A stretch of 64,000 bases of DNA from Laburnicola sp. R22_1 (lineage: Eukaryota > Ascomycota > Dothideomycetes > Pleosporales > Didymosphaeriaceae). The stretch's first letter is position 1; each line of letters begins with the position of its first letter. A program made the translations under genes and the position numbers. The notes under the pieces are model-generated. The model saw only the letters and a list, made by a program, of their open reading frames with translations, was not told the DNA's origin and made no database searches. The DNA is taken from contig JACONQ010000009.1 in NCBI GenBank assembly GCA_014281115.1, positions 1,178,001 through 1,242,000 of the forward strand, given 5' to 3'. Below, one piece after another: positions 35,716 through 46,504 of this stretch.

Positions 35716-38700
35716 ACCTGGCCTAGCACATAGACTTCGAACCACCCTAGCTATAACCTCTATCTACTAGTGGACGGCTGGGACAGCTGGGAGACCTGGG
35801 AGGCAGAACGCCCCCAGGTCCTCATCTTTACCCATAAGGGCAACAGACTAAAGATTACGCCCTATACCCCACTGCATAATAGGGACCTGTAGTGGATTAA
35901 AGTGAACGGAATCTCTATACTTAACGTTTACTAGGCGCCACAGACTACGCTAGTATTTAACTATATTACCTACCTTACCTTACTAAATAGGTGCCTAGCA
36001 GAAGGTAATCTTAACGCTAAACACAATATGTTTAAGCCTAGTGTCATAACTACACAGGGCGGAGCTAAGCTGGCCTAATAGGCTACAGACAGCGGCATAG
36101 ATTATATAGGCGAATCTGAAATCCCCACCTATAGGGCTGGGCATATTATAGACCTCTCTTTCTGTAATATCCCCTTTATAACCACTATAGTACGAACAAA
36201 TATAAACTGCGGCTTAGACTATAATATGTTAGTTACTATAATCCCTAGTAGAGGATAGGAGCCCCTTAACTAGTTCTAATATAGGGTTCCTATAAAGAAG
36301 CTACCACTATTTGTTAACGCTGTTGCTAACAGAATAAAAGGCGCCCTCTGCTTAGATAGGCTACAGACCTGCGAGCACGTTAATAGGCACGTTGCTACCT
36401 TAGAAGAAGTCCTTACCAACGCCCTAAAGATGGCAGGTAGAAAGAAGAGAGGGACAGGCCACTTGGCGCCCTAGTAGATAGACAATTGCAAGACAGCCTA
36501 TTAAGCACACCTCCACTCGCTTAACGGCCACACTAGCTAGGGCCCCTCTAATAAGATACGTACTTTCCTAGCAATAGTCTGTAAGGCAAAGAAGGAGTAC
36601 TAGCAACACACTATAGATAACGCTAAAGGCGACTAGAAACTTTTCCGCATTATTAATTAGCACAAGCTAGAACCTACTAGAATATAGGCACTAATAGTGT
36701 TTAGAGGCGCGAAGGCGACTAAAGATAAAGATAAGGCTAAGATGCTATAATAAGCACTTCTCTGCAGATTTACGGCGGAGGATAATCTGCTAGAACCGCC
36801 CACCCTATAAGAACACCCTACTATCCTGTAGGACATATACCTATTAATTAAAGAGACGAAGCGCTGCGTAATTAGGGTCTCTAGCACCTTACTAGGCGCT
36901 AATGGCATAACAGTCTAGCTGTTTACAGCATACTAGAACCATATTAGATAGTATGTTTATAATATCTACCGCGACCTACTATTACTTAACTACTACCTAG
37001 CTGCCTAGACAGATAGGAAGATTGTTTTTATTAAGAAACTTGGCAAGAAAGACTACACAATCCTAGGGTCTATAAGACTACTTGCTATACTACTCTGCCT
37101 TAGCAAAGGTTTTAAAAGGGTAATCGCTCGGCGCATAGCCTAATTGGCTGTGCTGCACAGCGTCCTAAGCCCCCAGCACGGGGGGGCCCTTCTAAAAAGG
37201 TCGGCCATGGACCTAATTACGGTCTTTACCTATAAAGCTAAACTCGCTTTTAGCAAGGGCAAACACGTTACTATGGTAACTATGGATATACTAGAAGCTT
37301 TTAACGCACTACTAGTTAACTAGCTACTACACCGCATAAAAGACTAAGGCTGGCACTAAAAGGTCCTAGTTCTTATACGCAACATCCTTACAAACCGACA
37401 CATTCTTGTCTACTGCGGCCAACACTATTCTAGCCGCCACCTAGTAGCCTGCGGCACCCCACAGGGCTCGCTATTCTCCCCTATTATCTATATGTTATAC
37501 CTTGTAGAGCTACTGCTCTAGGACACAACTATGCGCTTTAGCTATACTAATAATATATGCCTCTACAGCGCCTCCTACAGCCTTAACCTTAACGTTAAAA
37601 TACTTGCTAAACAAGTCCGCAAGATTAACTTATACAGCGCGGACTATAAGATTGCTTTCTTACTAGACAAGCTCGAAATAATCTACCTTATAAGATAGAA
37701 TGGGGACTACGCGCCGCCCTGCGCTGTTAACAATCACCTTACTATTTACCTAATCCTCCCTATAAGTAAGGTACCTGCACTGCGCTAGCTAGGCGTATAG
37801 TTTAATAGGAAGCTTACCTTTAAGACCTACGTGGCTATACGCGCCGCAAAGATAAGGGTTGTTGCCCACTATATTTATAGCCTTACTTAAATTAAATATA
37901 GCTCCCTACTAGGGTCTTTGCGCAAAGCGGTAATCTCCTACGTCCTCCCCTAACTCCTATATAGAGCGGAGACCTAGTATAGAGGAAGAACTAAACTCTC
38001 TAGAATTATGCGCTAGTTAAAAGGCGCCAAAGTAAGCACCTAACTAGGTTGGCACATAGAAACACATAACAAGGTCCTTAGGCAGGTATGTAGAGCTGTT
38101 ATTTCGGCCTACTAGACTACACCTACTACCGCTATCTTTAGGGACGCTAGACTCCCCTTAGTAGTAGTAGCCCTAGAAACCTATAAGTTCCGCTTCGCAG
38201 CACACCTGCTAACAATTAATAAAAAGCACCCGCTAACTGCTAGGACTTACCTTCCTATAGTTAGAAGAGGCCAAGGCGTAGGTCTCCTATAGAGAGCCCG
38301 CACAAAGGTACAACAACTAGCATAGGTCTTTAACCTAATACCCTAACCCAAATTCCGCGCCCCCTACTACTCCCCTAGAAGCTGCGACAACCCCACAGGC
38401 CATATAAATAAGAAGGAAGCCGCCTACCACTTTAAGGAGTGGTGGGCCCTTCTTCCGCCAACTGCTATTACTATCTTTTCTAACAGCTCTAAATAATGGC
38501 TTAACAGCGTTAAGCATATTATATACAGCTACGCTATATATAAAGGGCAGACTCTTACCCTATAGGGCAACAGCTTCCTTAACCCCAGGTCCCACGTCTC
38601 TAATACTAAAGCTATAGGCGCGTGGCAAGGACTCTTACACACGCTCTACACGCTAGCCTACTAGCTTAGACGTATATATATGTGTATAGATAGCACCTCT

Positions 38701-39348
38701 ATTATATAGTGTATTAGAGGCAACCTATTCCCCTCCTTATAGTGGGCGTTTATTAGGTGCCAAGAGACAATTAAGAACCTAGACATTACTATCTAGTGGT
38801 CCCTAGGACACTGCAATATAGAGGAAAACAAATAGGCAGACTAGCTAGCAGATAACGCAGTAAGGACCCCTAAACCTCCACACAGTATAGTAACTAAACC
38901 TATAGCCTTAGGCCTTAAGTTAGACGTTCGCGCCCTTACTAGGAGCGTAGAGATAGACTAGTAGCGCAAGCACACACTAAATCTATCCAGGTAGTATATG
39001 CAATAGAACCTTAAGTATCGCCCTATAAAATAGCTAAAGAAGCTTACCCTCTAATAACTAACGCTTGCAAAGCTACTATCTATACGCACCTACTATAGAC
39101 ACTACACTTAGTACTATAAGAAGTTTAAACACAATAACGCAGTTATAGGATACTCCTATAGGGCAGACCTCGCGCTAGACTATATAGTCTACTGCCCACG
39201 AGCGGTCTGGAAGTTCCGCTACTAGCCAAAATAACCCCCTCTCCCTCCTAGCACCATACAGGAGGGCGTTAAATACTTAAAGACCCTTAAGCCTAAAGAT
39301 TTTTAACTCTTGCTAGAGCTTGCCAACCCCACTAACACTAATAAATAA
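35613..39348 (+). pseudogene. LINE ORF2 relic: endonuclease, reverse transcriptase, RNase H
   Basis: One frame to TAA 39346-39348. 35640-36260: APE-type endonuclease, with the I-x-E-P motif (35707-35720), an I-L-N-V-Y strand (35920-35935) and a D-L-S-F...N-I-P-F segment (36150-36180). 37020-37900: RT, with F-K-R-V-I-A-R-R, the D-x-x-x-A-F-N box (37290-37310), the T-P-Q-G-S-L-F-S-P box (37455-37485) and a Y-T-N-N in place of Y-A-D-D (37540-37555). 38650-38900: RNase H, with an intact D-S-T and the G-H-C-N-I-E-E-N-K-x-A-D block. Stops at Gln/Trp codons and the mutated Y-A-D-D make it dead. Confidence 0.88.
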
Positions 39349-40058
39349 ATATTAGTTCTATAGACTGCCTACTAAGCCACAGATGCTAGCGGGCGCGACA
39401 ATAACCTAGGATAGCTCCTTTAGCGTTGACTCTGTCTAAGCTCCTAGTAGGGGTGCCTCTTATCCTAACATCTTGCCACACGAGGCAACCTCCCCTACGC
39501 TCTCCTACTCTTCTTACCTCTTCTTACTATCTACACGATCCTTACCTTTCCTATACTAGTTTTACGCTAAGGTCTTAGCACTTTTTAACATAGCTTTAGG
39601 GCAGCCAAAGCTGCCCCTACTTTGGATTGTTATATGTATAATAGCTACACCCTAATATCTTAGCCTATAGGCATAAAGACACGAATTTAGCCCCCGCACA
39701 GAGGGGGCGGACTCTTATAAGCCGCTGCAAGAGACGGCAATAGCTTATAGTATAAATCGCCTTTACTATCTGGCTGGCCCCAGATAGCTACTCGGCGCGT
39801 CCCCATGCCCTATAGGAGGCTAGAACCTAGGTTCCTGGACGTTAATTAATACTACTACTACTACTACTACTACTACTAGGCATAACAAAACAACCTATAG
39901 GCAGCCTGTAGAAGTAGATTCTAAATAGATTAGCCTATTTAGACTATTAAAAATAGTTTGTGTTAACTCTGTACTATTTACAATAGTACAGAACTTAGTG
40001 GGGTCTTAGCAAAGTAATTAACTTAATGGAATAATCGACTCGAGTGTAAAGTACGTTA

Positions 40059-42138
40059 CTGTGTCCGTGCACTCAACGCTCGGATTTAGTTAACGCCCCG
40101 CTGAACACAATAGCAGCTTAACTAAAATAAGGCTGCAGAGCCACACAAAATCGCTATTATTACGAGATTTTGTAGTAGAGTACTATTTTAATGCTTGCGA
40201 TTCACCTATGCTACTTATATTTACTTGGAAGCTTAACATTGCGGCCGTGCCGCGTAGTCTTAGGTGGAGCTGCTAATGCGACACCTAAAGCCTCCTAAGT
40301 AGTTATAGTATTAACTACGTGTTTTTAACGCTTGTTGCTCTGTATAGATGGCTGCGAGGCCTTTCTCTTACCCTTTTGGGTAGATTGTAGAGCTTTTGCA
40401 TTGTTGCGAGCTTTTCTCTAGCAAGCACGCTCTGCTGCCTTCTTAGCCTTCTCCTTCTCCTTAGCTACCTTAGCTGCCTCTCTTGCCACACGCTTCTCCT
40501 CTGCAATTTTCTCCTTGCATAGCTTAGCTGCCTTCTTTAACTCAGCCTTCTTAGCTTTTTAAAGCTTCTGCTCCTTCTCCTCTTGCTCCTTCATAGACTA
40601 ACGTACGCGAGTCTCCCTAACCTTCCTTAGTAACCAGAAAACCGCCCCCCTATAATCCTCTTGACGTTGTTGCAGATCTAGAGGTTTTCCCTTCTTCTTG
40701 TGCTTCTTTTTTGTAGTAAGAGCCTCTCTTAACCTAGCAATCTTATAGTAAAGTAACTTATTTTGAACTAAGATGTGGTGGAGTGAGTGGCTAAGCTTCT
40801 GCGCGTCCTTACTACTCTGATCTTCTACTGCGGATCGTACAAGGCGGTCTAGTTTACGCCAGTTAGATCCGCTAAGTACTAACGTAGAGCTCTCTCGCGA
40901 TTCCTGCTTATCTAGGGTAGTGTTAGTGAACCTTTTAAGTATTTTAAAAGACTTAAGTATCGTCTCCTCCTTAAAAGAGCTCGTTTAGGCCTCCTAGAAT
41001 AGAGGGAAGAAGTCCCCTTTCTTAATAGGTAGGAGTCCCTGGCTCTGGTAGAGGTGATCTGATAGCTCCTTCAAGTACGCAGTTAATAGAGGCTTAAATA
41101 GAACTATATTAAGTGGCTGAAGCGTGTGGGTTAAATGAGGGGGGAAGATGGCTAGAAGTATCTTATTACGGTCGCAATAGTCGATAAAATCCATAGTAAC
41201 ATAAGATCTATAGCTATTAAGGATGAGTAACTAGTAAGACTATTAAGCTTTTGCCTTAGTGTAGCGATCAAACACCTATTTAAGCTAGGCAAGGCTGATA
41301 TTGTTGTTTGTCCAGCCTAAAGGCGATAAGGAAATATGTACTAAGTGCTCTCCTGCCTTAATATCCTCTACCTAGCTTAATTGTATAGCCTTGTTAGTAG
41401 CCTAATAGATAAGGCTTAGCGGCAAGACTAATCTATTAGCGCAAACATACGCTAGGAGGGTAATCTATTTATAAGAGCTATCTTAGAGAGATGCTATAAC
41501 CTTCTTATTCTCCTACATTTGTCTGCTAAACACTCGTTTTGATCGGCTAGTGATACTAATTAAGAAGCCTTTTTCATCCATATTATACGTGTGACGAGGC
41601 TCGATGTTATATTCCTTAATTTTGGCACCTAGGAGATTAAAATACAGGCTGTATTTATCCCCTAAGTCGGCTTAGTGGCGATTGCTGTCTATACTAGCTG
41701 CCTATCGAGAGATTAGATAGATGTTGTGTCGGTTAATGAAGCGAGTAACCCAGCTCTCGCTTACTAGCTCCTTGGCTATTATTAACGCGAAATTTCGTAT
41801 TAGCTCTCTTATGGGTGGCAAGTAACGCGCTGTAAGCCCTTTAATGTATTGTACAAGCTCCTGCTCTTGTTAGGGACTAAGTTTCTGTTGGTTAAACCCC
41901 GCAGTTGCACGCGTTGTTTGAATCGCTTAGTGCCTTCGCGACAGCGTACTTCGATTAACGCCATACTTGCTAGCGATCTTAGTATAAGAGAAAGATTCTT
42001 CTGACCTTAGCGATTCTATTTCTTTAATTGCAGCCTCAATTAAGCTCATATTAGTGGCGTTATGGCGTGTTGAAATTTGGGGTGGTTTGCGTTCAGCGGG
42101 GCGTTGACTGAATCCGGGCGTTGAGTGCACGGACACAG
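40059..42138 (-). mobile_element. pogo-type DNA transposon, second family, copy C
   Basis: Ends read CTGTGTCCGTGCACTCAACG with inverted repeats of about 50 bp, and TA on both sides (40057-40058; 42139-42140). It sits exactly in the TA that closes pogo copy B. Size 2,080 bp. The outer GTGTCCGTGC is shared with the foldback element at 7345. Confidence 0.93.
40202..42049 (-). pseudogene. pogo-type transposase relic with CENP-B-like DNA-binding N-terminus
   Basis: ATG opposite 42049, chosen because the upstream in-frame codons lie in the inverted repeat; end near 40202 (or 40211). The span is an exact multiple of three (616 codons). N-terminus: helix-turn-helix with K-I-A-S-K-Y-G-V-N-R-S-T-L (41935-41980). 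First catalytic Asp kept in N-M-D-E-K-G-F (41575-41595); second and third read Asn (L-I-L-N-S-Y near 41225; L-Q-P-L-N-I near 41110), both single G to A changes. C-terminus: a long Lys/Glu/Ala-rich coiled coil (40390-40760). It is among the least RIP-damaged frames here, but still has stops. Confidence 0.88.
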
Positions 42139-42758
42139 TATAGGATTGCTAAATCTCTAGAGATTATTCTTAACTTTGTCTAGCTAATCCTCTATATACT
42201 CTTAAAACTCTACTATAGCTATGCTACTCTATATAAAAGAAGTAGTATAGTTAGGCTACTAGAATATTATTGCGTTGCTAAATATAATAGATAAAGAGCT
42301 AAATTTAAAAGATAGTAGTAGTAATTATATATTAAAAATAAAGATTTAGTATACTAGGCGTTGCTAATATTATAAGAGGCAGACTTTATACGCTATATAT
42401 ATAGCAAACTATAGTTACGCTACTACTAGGTTGCGAACGTAATAACTAAACTATAGTTAAGTGTCCTATCGTCCACACTGCTCTTATAGTTGCAACTTTA
42501 CAGTCTACTATAGCTCTTTAATAGTCTACTAGTTAAGAGATAATATATAACTTAGTTATACTAAATAGTAGACTATTTATTAATTACTATTAATAATACT
42601 ACTATAAAGAAAGTTAATAATAAAATTATTATTATTTTGTGTATATTTTGTTACTACTACTATATGCTAGGTACTAGGTTTTAGTGTCTCCTATTTTACT
42701 CCTCTCTATATATAGTACAGACTTAACCTTAGTTAGAATCTTTACACAACAAAGATAT

Positions 42759-43215
42759 TTAATAAATAGTATTAATATTAGTATCTAAAGGTATTAGTAT
42801 TTATTTTATATTAGGAGTAGAGTGCTATAAAGAAATACCTTTAAATATTCTAACTAAAAAAGCCTCTATTACCTCGTAAAGAGTAGCTAGTGTAGTAGAC
42901 TAGAAGCGCAGATCTTTCTTATCTTTATTTTACGCTATTTCCTTAATAAAGTAGTAGAATAGTATTTTCTTAATAAGAGGCTTAATACTCTTTTAGTGCT
43001 TTTTAATTTTCCTAAGTGTAATAGCTATATATTATTAGAATATATATACAATAAATAGCTATAATAATAATATACAATCTAGCTTCTGGTAGTGCTTTCT
43101 TTTTAGTGGAGTAGGTAGTATTTTGCAAGGCGCCTTTTATATAGCCTTAGTAGCTAGTAGCTTTTTCTTTTTTATTTATATTCTATTAGTAGCTACTTTA
43201 GTGTGTCTAAATAGT
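42759..43215 (-). pseudogene. Histone H3-like gene relic with one 51-bp intron
   Basis: Read on the minus strand. Exon 1 (about 43215-43076) has K-L-L-A-T-K-A-I-x-K-A-P, the H3 tail around Lys23/Lys27. Intron 43075-43025 starts GTATAT and ends TAG, with a TCTAAT branch-like site. Exon 2 (43024-42759) continues S-I-T-L-R-K-I-K-K-H, matching H3 T-V-A-L-R-E-I-R-R-Y in register, then K-S-I-K-P-L-I-K-K, E-I-A, and D-L-R-F-x-S with helix 2 (E-A-F-L-V-R-I-F). The frame is open except for TAA/TAG at Gln-type positions. Loop 1 is one residue longer than in canonical H3, but the residue after L-R is Phe, as in H3 and not the Trp of many fungal CENP-A proteins. The tail is two residues longer and the last 25 residues are poorly conserved. 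No start codon remains. Confidence 0.68.
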
Positions 43216-43260
43216 CTAGTATATACTATTATCTTAGAAATTAAGGTTATATAGTAGTTA

Positions 43261-44235
43261 AGACTATGGAGAATTAAAAAAGTAGCTAGAAGGGTAGTAA
43301 GGTAGAGTAGCTAAGTAGGTAGCAAAGTAAGTAAAGAAAATACACTAGTATTATTAGCGTCTTACTTATACATATAGGCCCCTATAGCTGCGTTTTATAA
43401 TAATAATAAATTTATTATTATTTCTATAATATTAACTATAGTTATTATATACTATTATTACACCCTATACTATAGTGTTTATTAAGAAAGAGTCTTCTAA
43501 TATTCTAGAGAGCCTTCTAAGTAGTAGCCTATAGATTTTAGCAAATTTTAAGCGCAATAAGTAGGAGGATCTTACTAAGGTACCTAGTAATTATAGCCTT
43601 TTATTATACTATATACTAATATAGATAAGGCTTTTTATTTAGAAATAAAGAGGTTTGTACTATTTTCTTATATTATAAATAAGGTAGCTTTTAGAAAAGC
43701 TATTCTACTAACTATAAAGTGCTATTTAAAGGTGCACTTAGTAATAGCGCCTGTATTATTATATAGAGGTCTTGCAATACACTTTATAGTAAAGAAGAAA
43801 AGGTACTAAACTCTACTAAATTAGCTAATTAAGCTGTATAATATTAGCTTAAGAAGAAGCTTTATAATAATAAGAACTACTAACTACTTTTAAAGCGTGA
43901 AAGTATTAATAGCTTATATAGAAAAAAAGAGCTTATATAGTTCTACTTTAAGAATTAATAAAGTAGTATATTATTATATCCTATTATTACGTATTAGTTA
44001 ATTAATAAAAAGTAGGCAACTAGTTAGAGACAAAACTAATAGCTATGTATAAGAAGTAGAATAAGATTAAGAATAAAGTTAATCTAAGGCATTACTAAGC
44101 AGCTTTAGCTAAGTATAAAATTATTACTAGTAAGGGGAAAGGCCCTTCTACACTATAAAGTCATATAGGTAAATAAATCTTTAGTTATAGTAGTATATAT
44201 AAGAAGCTCTTATATAATATATATAAGATAGGCTT
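43261..44235 (+). pseudogene. Unidentified decayed reading frame
   Basis: In the frame beginning at 43261 every interruption over about 320 codons is TAA or TAG, the pattern of a RIP-mutated gene, not of random AT-rich DNA (TGA is absent). The best conserved part (43600-44060) reads as a soluble protein with basic segments such as F-I-V-K-K-K-R-Y and R-Q-L-V-R-D-K-T-N-S-Y-V; the end (44060-44235) would be Gln-rich if the stops were CAA/CAG. I do not recognise it. It is divergently oriented to the H3-like relic but is not histone H4. Confidence 0.4.
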
Positions 44236-45250
44236 AATTCTCCCCTAGGGTTAATTTGTAATATTACGTAATCTCAGGCTGGCTGTTTAACTAACCACCG
44301 TATTACGTAATTAATAATTTCTTTAATAATATTTTTATTACAATAATAATAATAATTATAATAGTAACTAACCTAACTAGCTTATTAACTCTCTTCTATA
44401 GTAGATCTCTCCTTGCAACTAGCGAGCTATATACTGCCCCCTAGGACCTTGCTACTATTACCTATTTCCCCTATACTCTTACTGCCGCTGCTTACCCTTA
44501 CTCTTATTACTTATAGTCCCCCACCTTAATAGTAGTCTAAATAATTACTACTACTTTAATAAGCTTCTTATACTACTACTACGCCTCTAGTGTCTTATAT
44601 ATTATAATAAACTCTTTCTCCTCTTTATTCTAGTTCTTACTTTTATAGTCTTTATTCTTTTTTATTATTATTATCTTTTTATGCCTTTTTTAATTACTAA
44701 GCAGAGGGCTCTGCTTTTTTTATTATGTTATTTGAGATGAAAGCCTTTGTTGTCCTACCCCTAGGTAGATAAAATAACGCCACATAGTCTTTATTACGTT
44801 TATTTTTAATTATATTTTTAAGCTTTTATAGTATAATCATTGCGTTATACTATTATTGCGTTATAAAAACTATATCTTTTTACTAATATCTAGGTACTAA
44901 AGAAGTGCCTTATACTTTAAGATCTAGAGGTATAAGGTGCAGTAAATTAGTCTAAAGATATTACTAATATGGTACTTAAAGATAAGCTCTAGAGGCCTCT
45001 TTAATAATTCTTTTAGTTATATAAGGTTACTAAATCTCTAGAAATTATCTTTAACTTTACCTAGCTAGTTGTCTATACTCTAGCTAATTTTAATAATAGT
45101 TATATTGCTATAGGTATTAGACTTAGACGTAATATTAGGTTGCTAGAAAGTAGTTATTATATTACTTAATATAATAGATAAAAAGTTAAATTAAAAAAAT
45201 ATAGTGTTGTGTATTAAAGTAAAGATTTAGTATACTAGATGTTACTAATA
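44236..45250 (+). repeat. Old dispersed repeat R, copy 2
   Basis: Uninterrupted by the large elements, it supplies the empty site for pogo copy B. A near-palindrome of two ATTACGTAAT sites lies at 44264-44315. It carries its own insertion of the short dispersed repeat at 44682-44772, absent from copy 1. Confidence 0.65.
44682..44772 (+). repeat. Short dispersed repeat, about 90 bp
   Basis: Same as 15640-15731, with a perfect palindrome AGCAGAGGGCTCTGCT at 44700-44715 in its middle. Confidence 0.55.
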
Positions 45251-45269
45251 TTATGGGTTTTTTTACGAC

Positions 45270-46240
45270 TAAGAGATTACTAATAAAAATATTACAATAA
45301 TAATAGATATCTCTTCTACTATTGTATATACAGAAAAGCGTTGTAAGGTGTTAATAAAAAGAGGTTAGCACGTTATAAGCAAGCCAAGTGGGCTTAGTAG
45401 GCTTAGCACACCTACTCTAACTAAAAGAAAATCTCTATATAAAACTATAGGTAAGGCTATATTGCTATACTATAGTTTAGAGTAAGAGAAAGCTATAAGA
45501 TAGCGCTGGCGCTATAATACTATAACTATTGTCTCCCTCCTCTATTATTATCTCTAAAGATATTACTAGAAGTAATAGCTATTATATTAGTAGGTTTGTG
45601 CTACTTATAAGATATATACTAGGTAGGAGCTTATATACACTATAGGTACACTAACGCTCTATCTTTATATTAAAGTTAACCTTAAAGAGACTTCTACTAC
45701 TATTGCTCTATTTTCTACTATCTTTCTAGGCCCTAGTGCTAATACTAATACTAATACTAATGCTGCCTAAAAGTACGCTCTAATAATCCATTCACTTAAA
45801 GTTACTAGATGTACACTAGAATACTACTCTGTCTAGGGTATTATTAATAGAAAGTAGAAGGTATACTTTACTTTATATAAGGCGATCTTAGTATACTAGT
45901 TAGGCTAGTAATAGATTAGTAACTATAGGCATAATAATAGATATATAGAGTTTCTACTATAGTTTTTTATATTACTGCTAATTAGGAAGACAGCAATAAC
46001 TTTAGAGAAGGGTAAGATTAGGAAAAAGAAAATAAAGGTGTTTATTAATAAGTTACTAAAAAAGGGAAGTGTTGCGTAAATGCGTTAGATTTTTATAGTT
46101 ATAGTATTAGATAAGCGCAATGCGTAAGCGGCGCGATTACTAGTAATAGTAATAATAGAGTTTAGTTTACTATATATACTTTAAGTAAATTTAATAGCTA
46201 TTAGAGCGCTTATAAATAATAGGGGGTAAATACATAGTTT
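45270..46240 (+). pseudogene. Second unidentified decayed reading frame
   Basis: Frame opening near 45270 has only TAA/TAG interruptions over about 320 codons. A strongly basic segment (K-G-K-I-R-K-K-K-I-K-V at about 46005-46040) and a (N-T)n tract from ACTAATACTAAT repeats (45735-45765) are visible. Its first 100 bp are also present at 15750-15840, so it belongs to a repeated sequence. Not recognised. Confidence 0.38.
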
Positions 46241-46382
46241 ATATATAAACTATTATTATATTAGTGGAGGAGACTAGGAGTAGACTGTATTTTTAGGCGC
46301 TGGACTAGAGCGGCCTTTCTATCACAAGCTACGCAGGCTCAAATTAAAAAAAAGGGGGTTAAAAAGGATGATTAACACTAAA
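46241..46382. other. Spacer
   Basis: A/T-rich with a short GC-richer piece (46290-46345); nothing recognised. Confidence 0.5.
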
Positions 46383-46504
46383 TAAATAATACGACACTAA
46401 TATTATAAGAGACTTATATATTACGCGTATAGCAAACCATAGTTGCGCTACTATTAGGTTATAGCGTAATAACTAAACTATAGTTAAGCGTCCTATTGCC
46501 TATA

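Larger units (their letters stand above)
35105..39875 (+). mobile_element. Tad1-type LINE retrotransposon
   Basis: A 17-20 bp target duplication (35085-35104 and 39876-39895, ending AACAAAACAACC) encloses 4.77 kb that ends in a (TAC)n tail at 39850-39875. Two overlapping frames are seen: ORF1 (gag-like) and ORF2 with endonuclease, RT and RNase H. No LTRs. It inserted in the C-terminal codons of pogo copy B. The long duplication and simple-repeat tail are those expected of target-primed reverse transcription. Confidence 0.93.
28113..39928 (+). pseudogene. pogo-type transposase relic, copy B
   Basis: Collinear with copies A and I in three pieces: 28113-29468, 34842-35104 and 39896-39928. The start codon has become ATT. 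The catalytic region lies at 28960-29060 and is badly mutated. The C-terminal knuckle (C-G-K-P-x-H-N) is cut by the LINE at 35104. The summed length is within one base of the 1,653 bp of the other copies. The frame 34992-35180 mixes this tail with LINE sequence and is not a gene. Confidence 0.85.
28023..40056 (+). mobile_element. pogo/Fot1-type transposon, copy B, carrying a Copia and a LINE
   Basis: Same family as copy A: termini start ATGTACTTTGCACTCGAG (RIP form) and end CTCGAGTGTAAAGTACGT, with TA at 28021-28022 and 40057-40058. Two later insertions, 29469-34836 and 35105-39875, interrupt it. The right-hand TA was then used by a different transposon (40059-42138). Confidence 0.92.

Noticed and set aside
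36657..36908. 83-codon minus-strand open frame, and a similar one at 38335-38517
   Set aside because: Both are antisense to LINE ORF2, which reads with RT and RNase H motifs on the plus strand.
43261..43420. Divergent histone H4 partner of the H3-like relic
   Set aside because: Fungal H3 and H4 genes are often divergent, so I looked; no frame here matches the H4 tail or fold.
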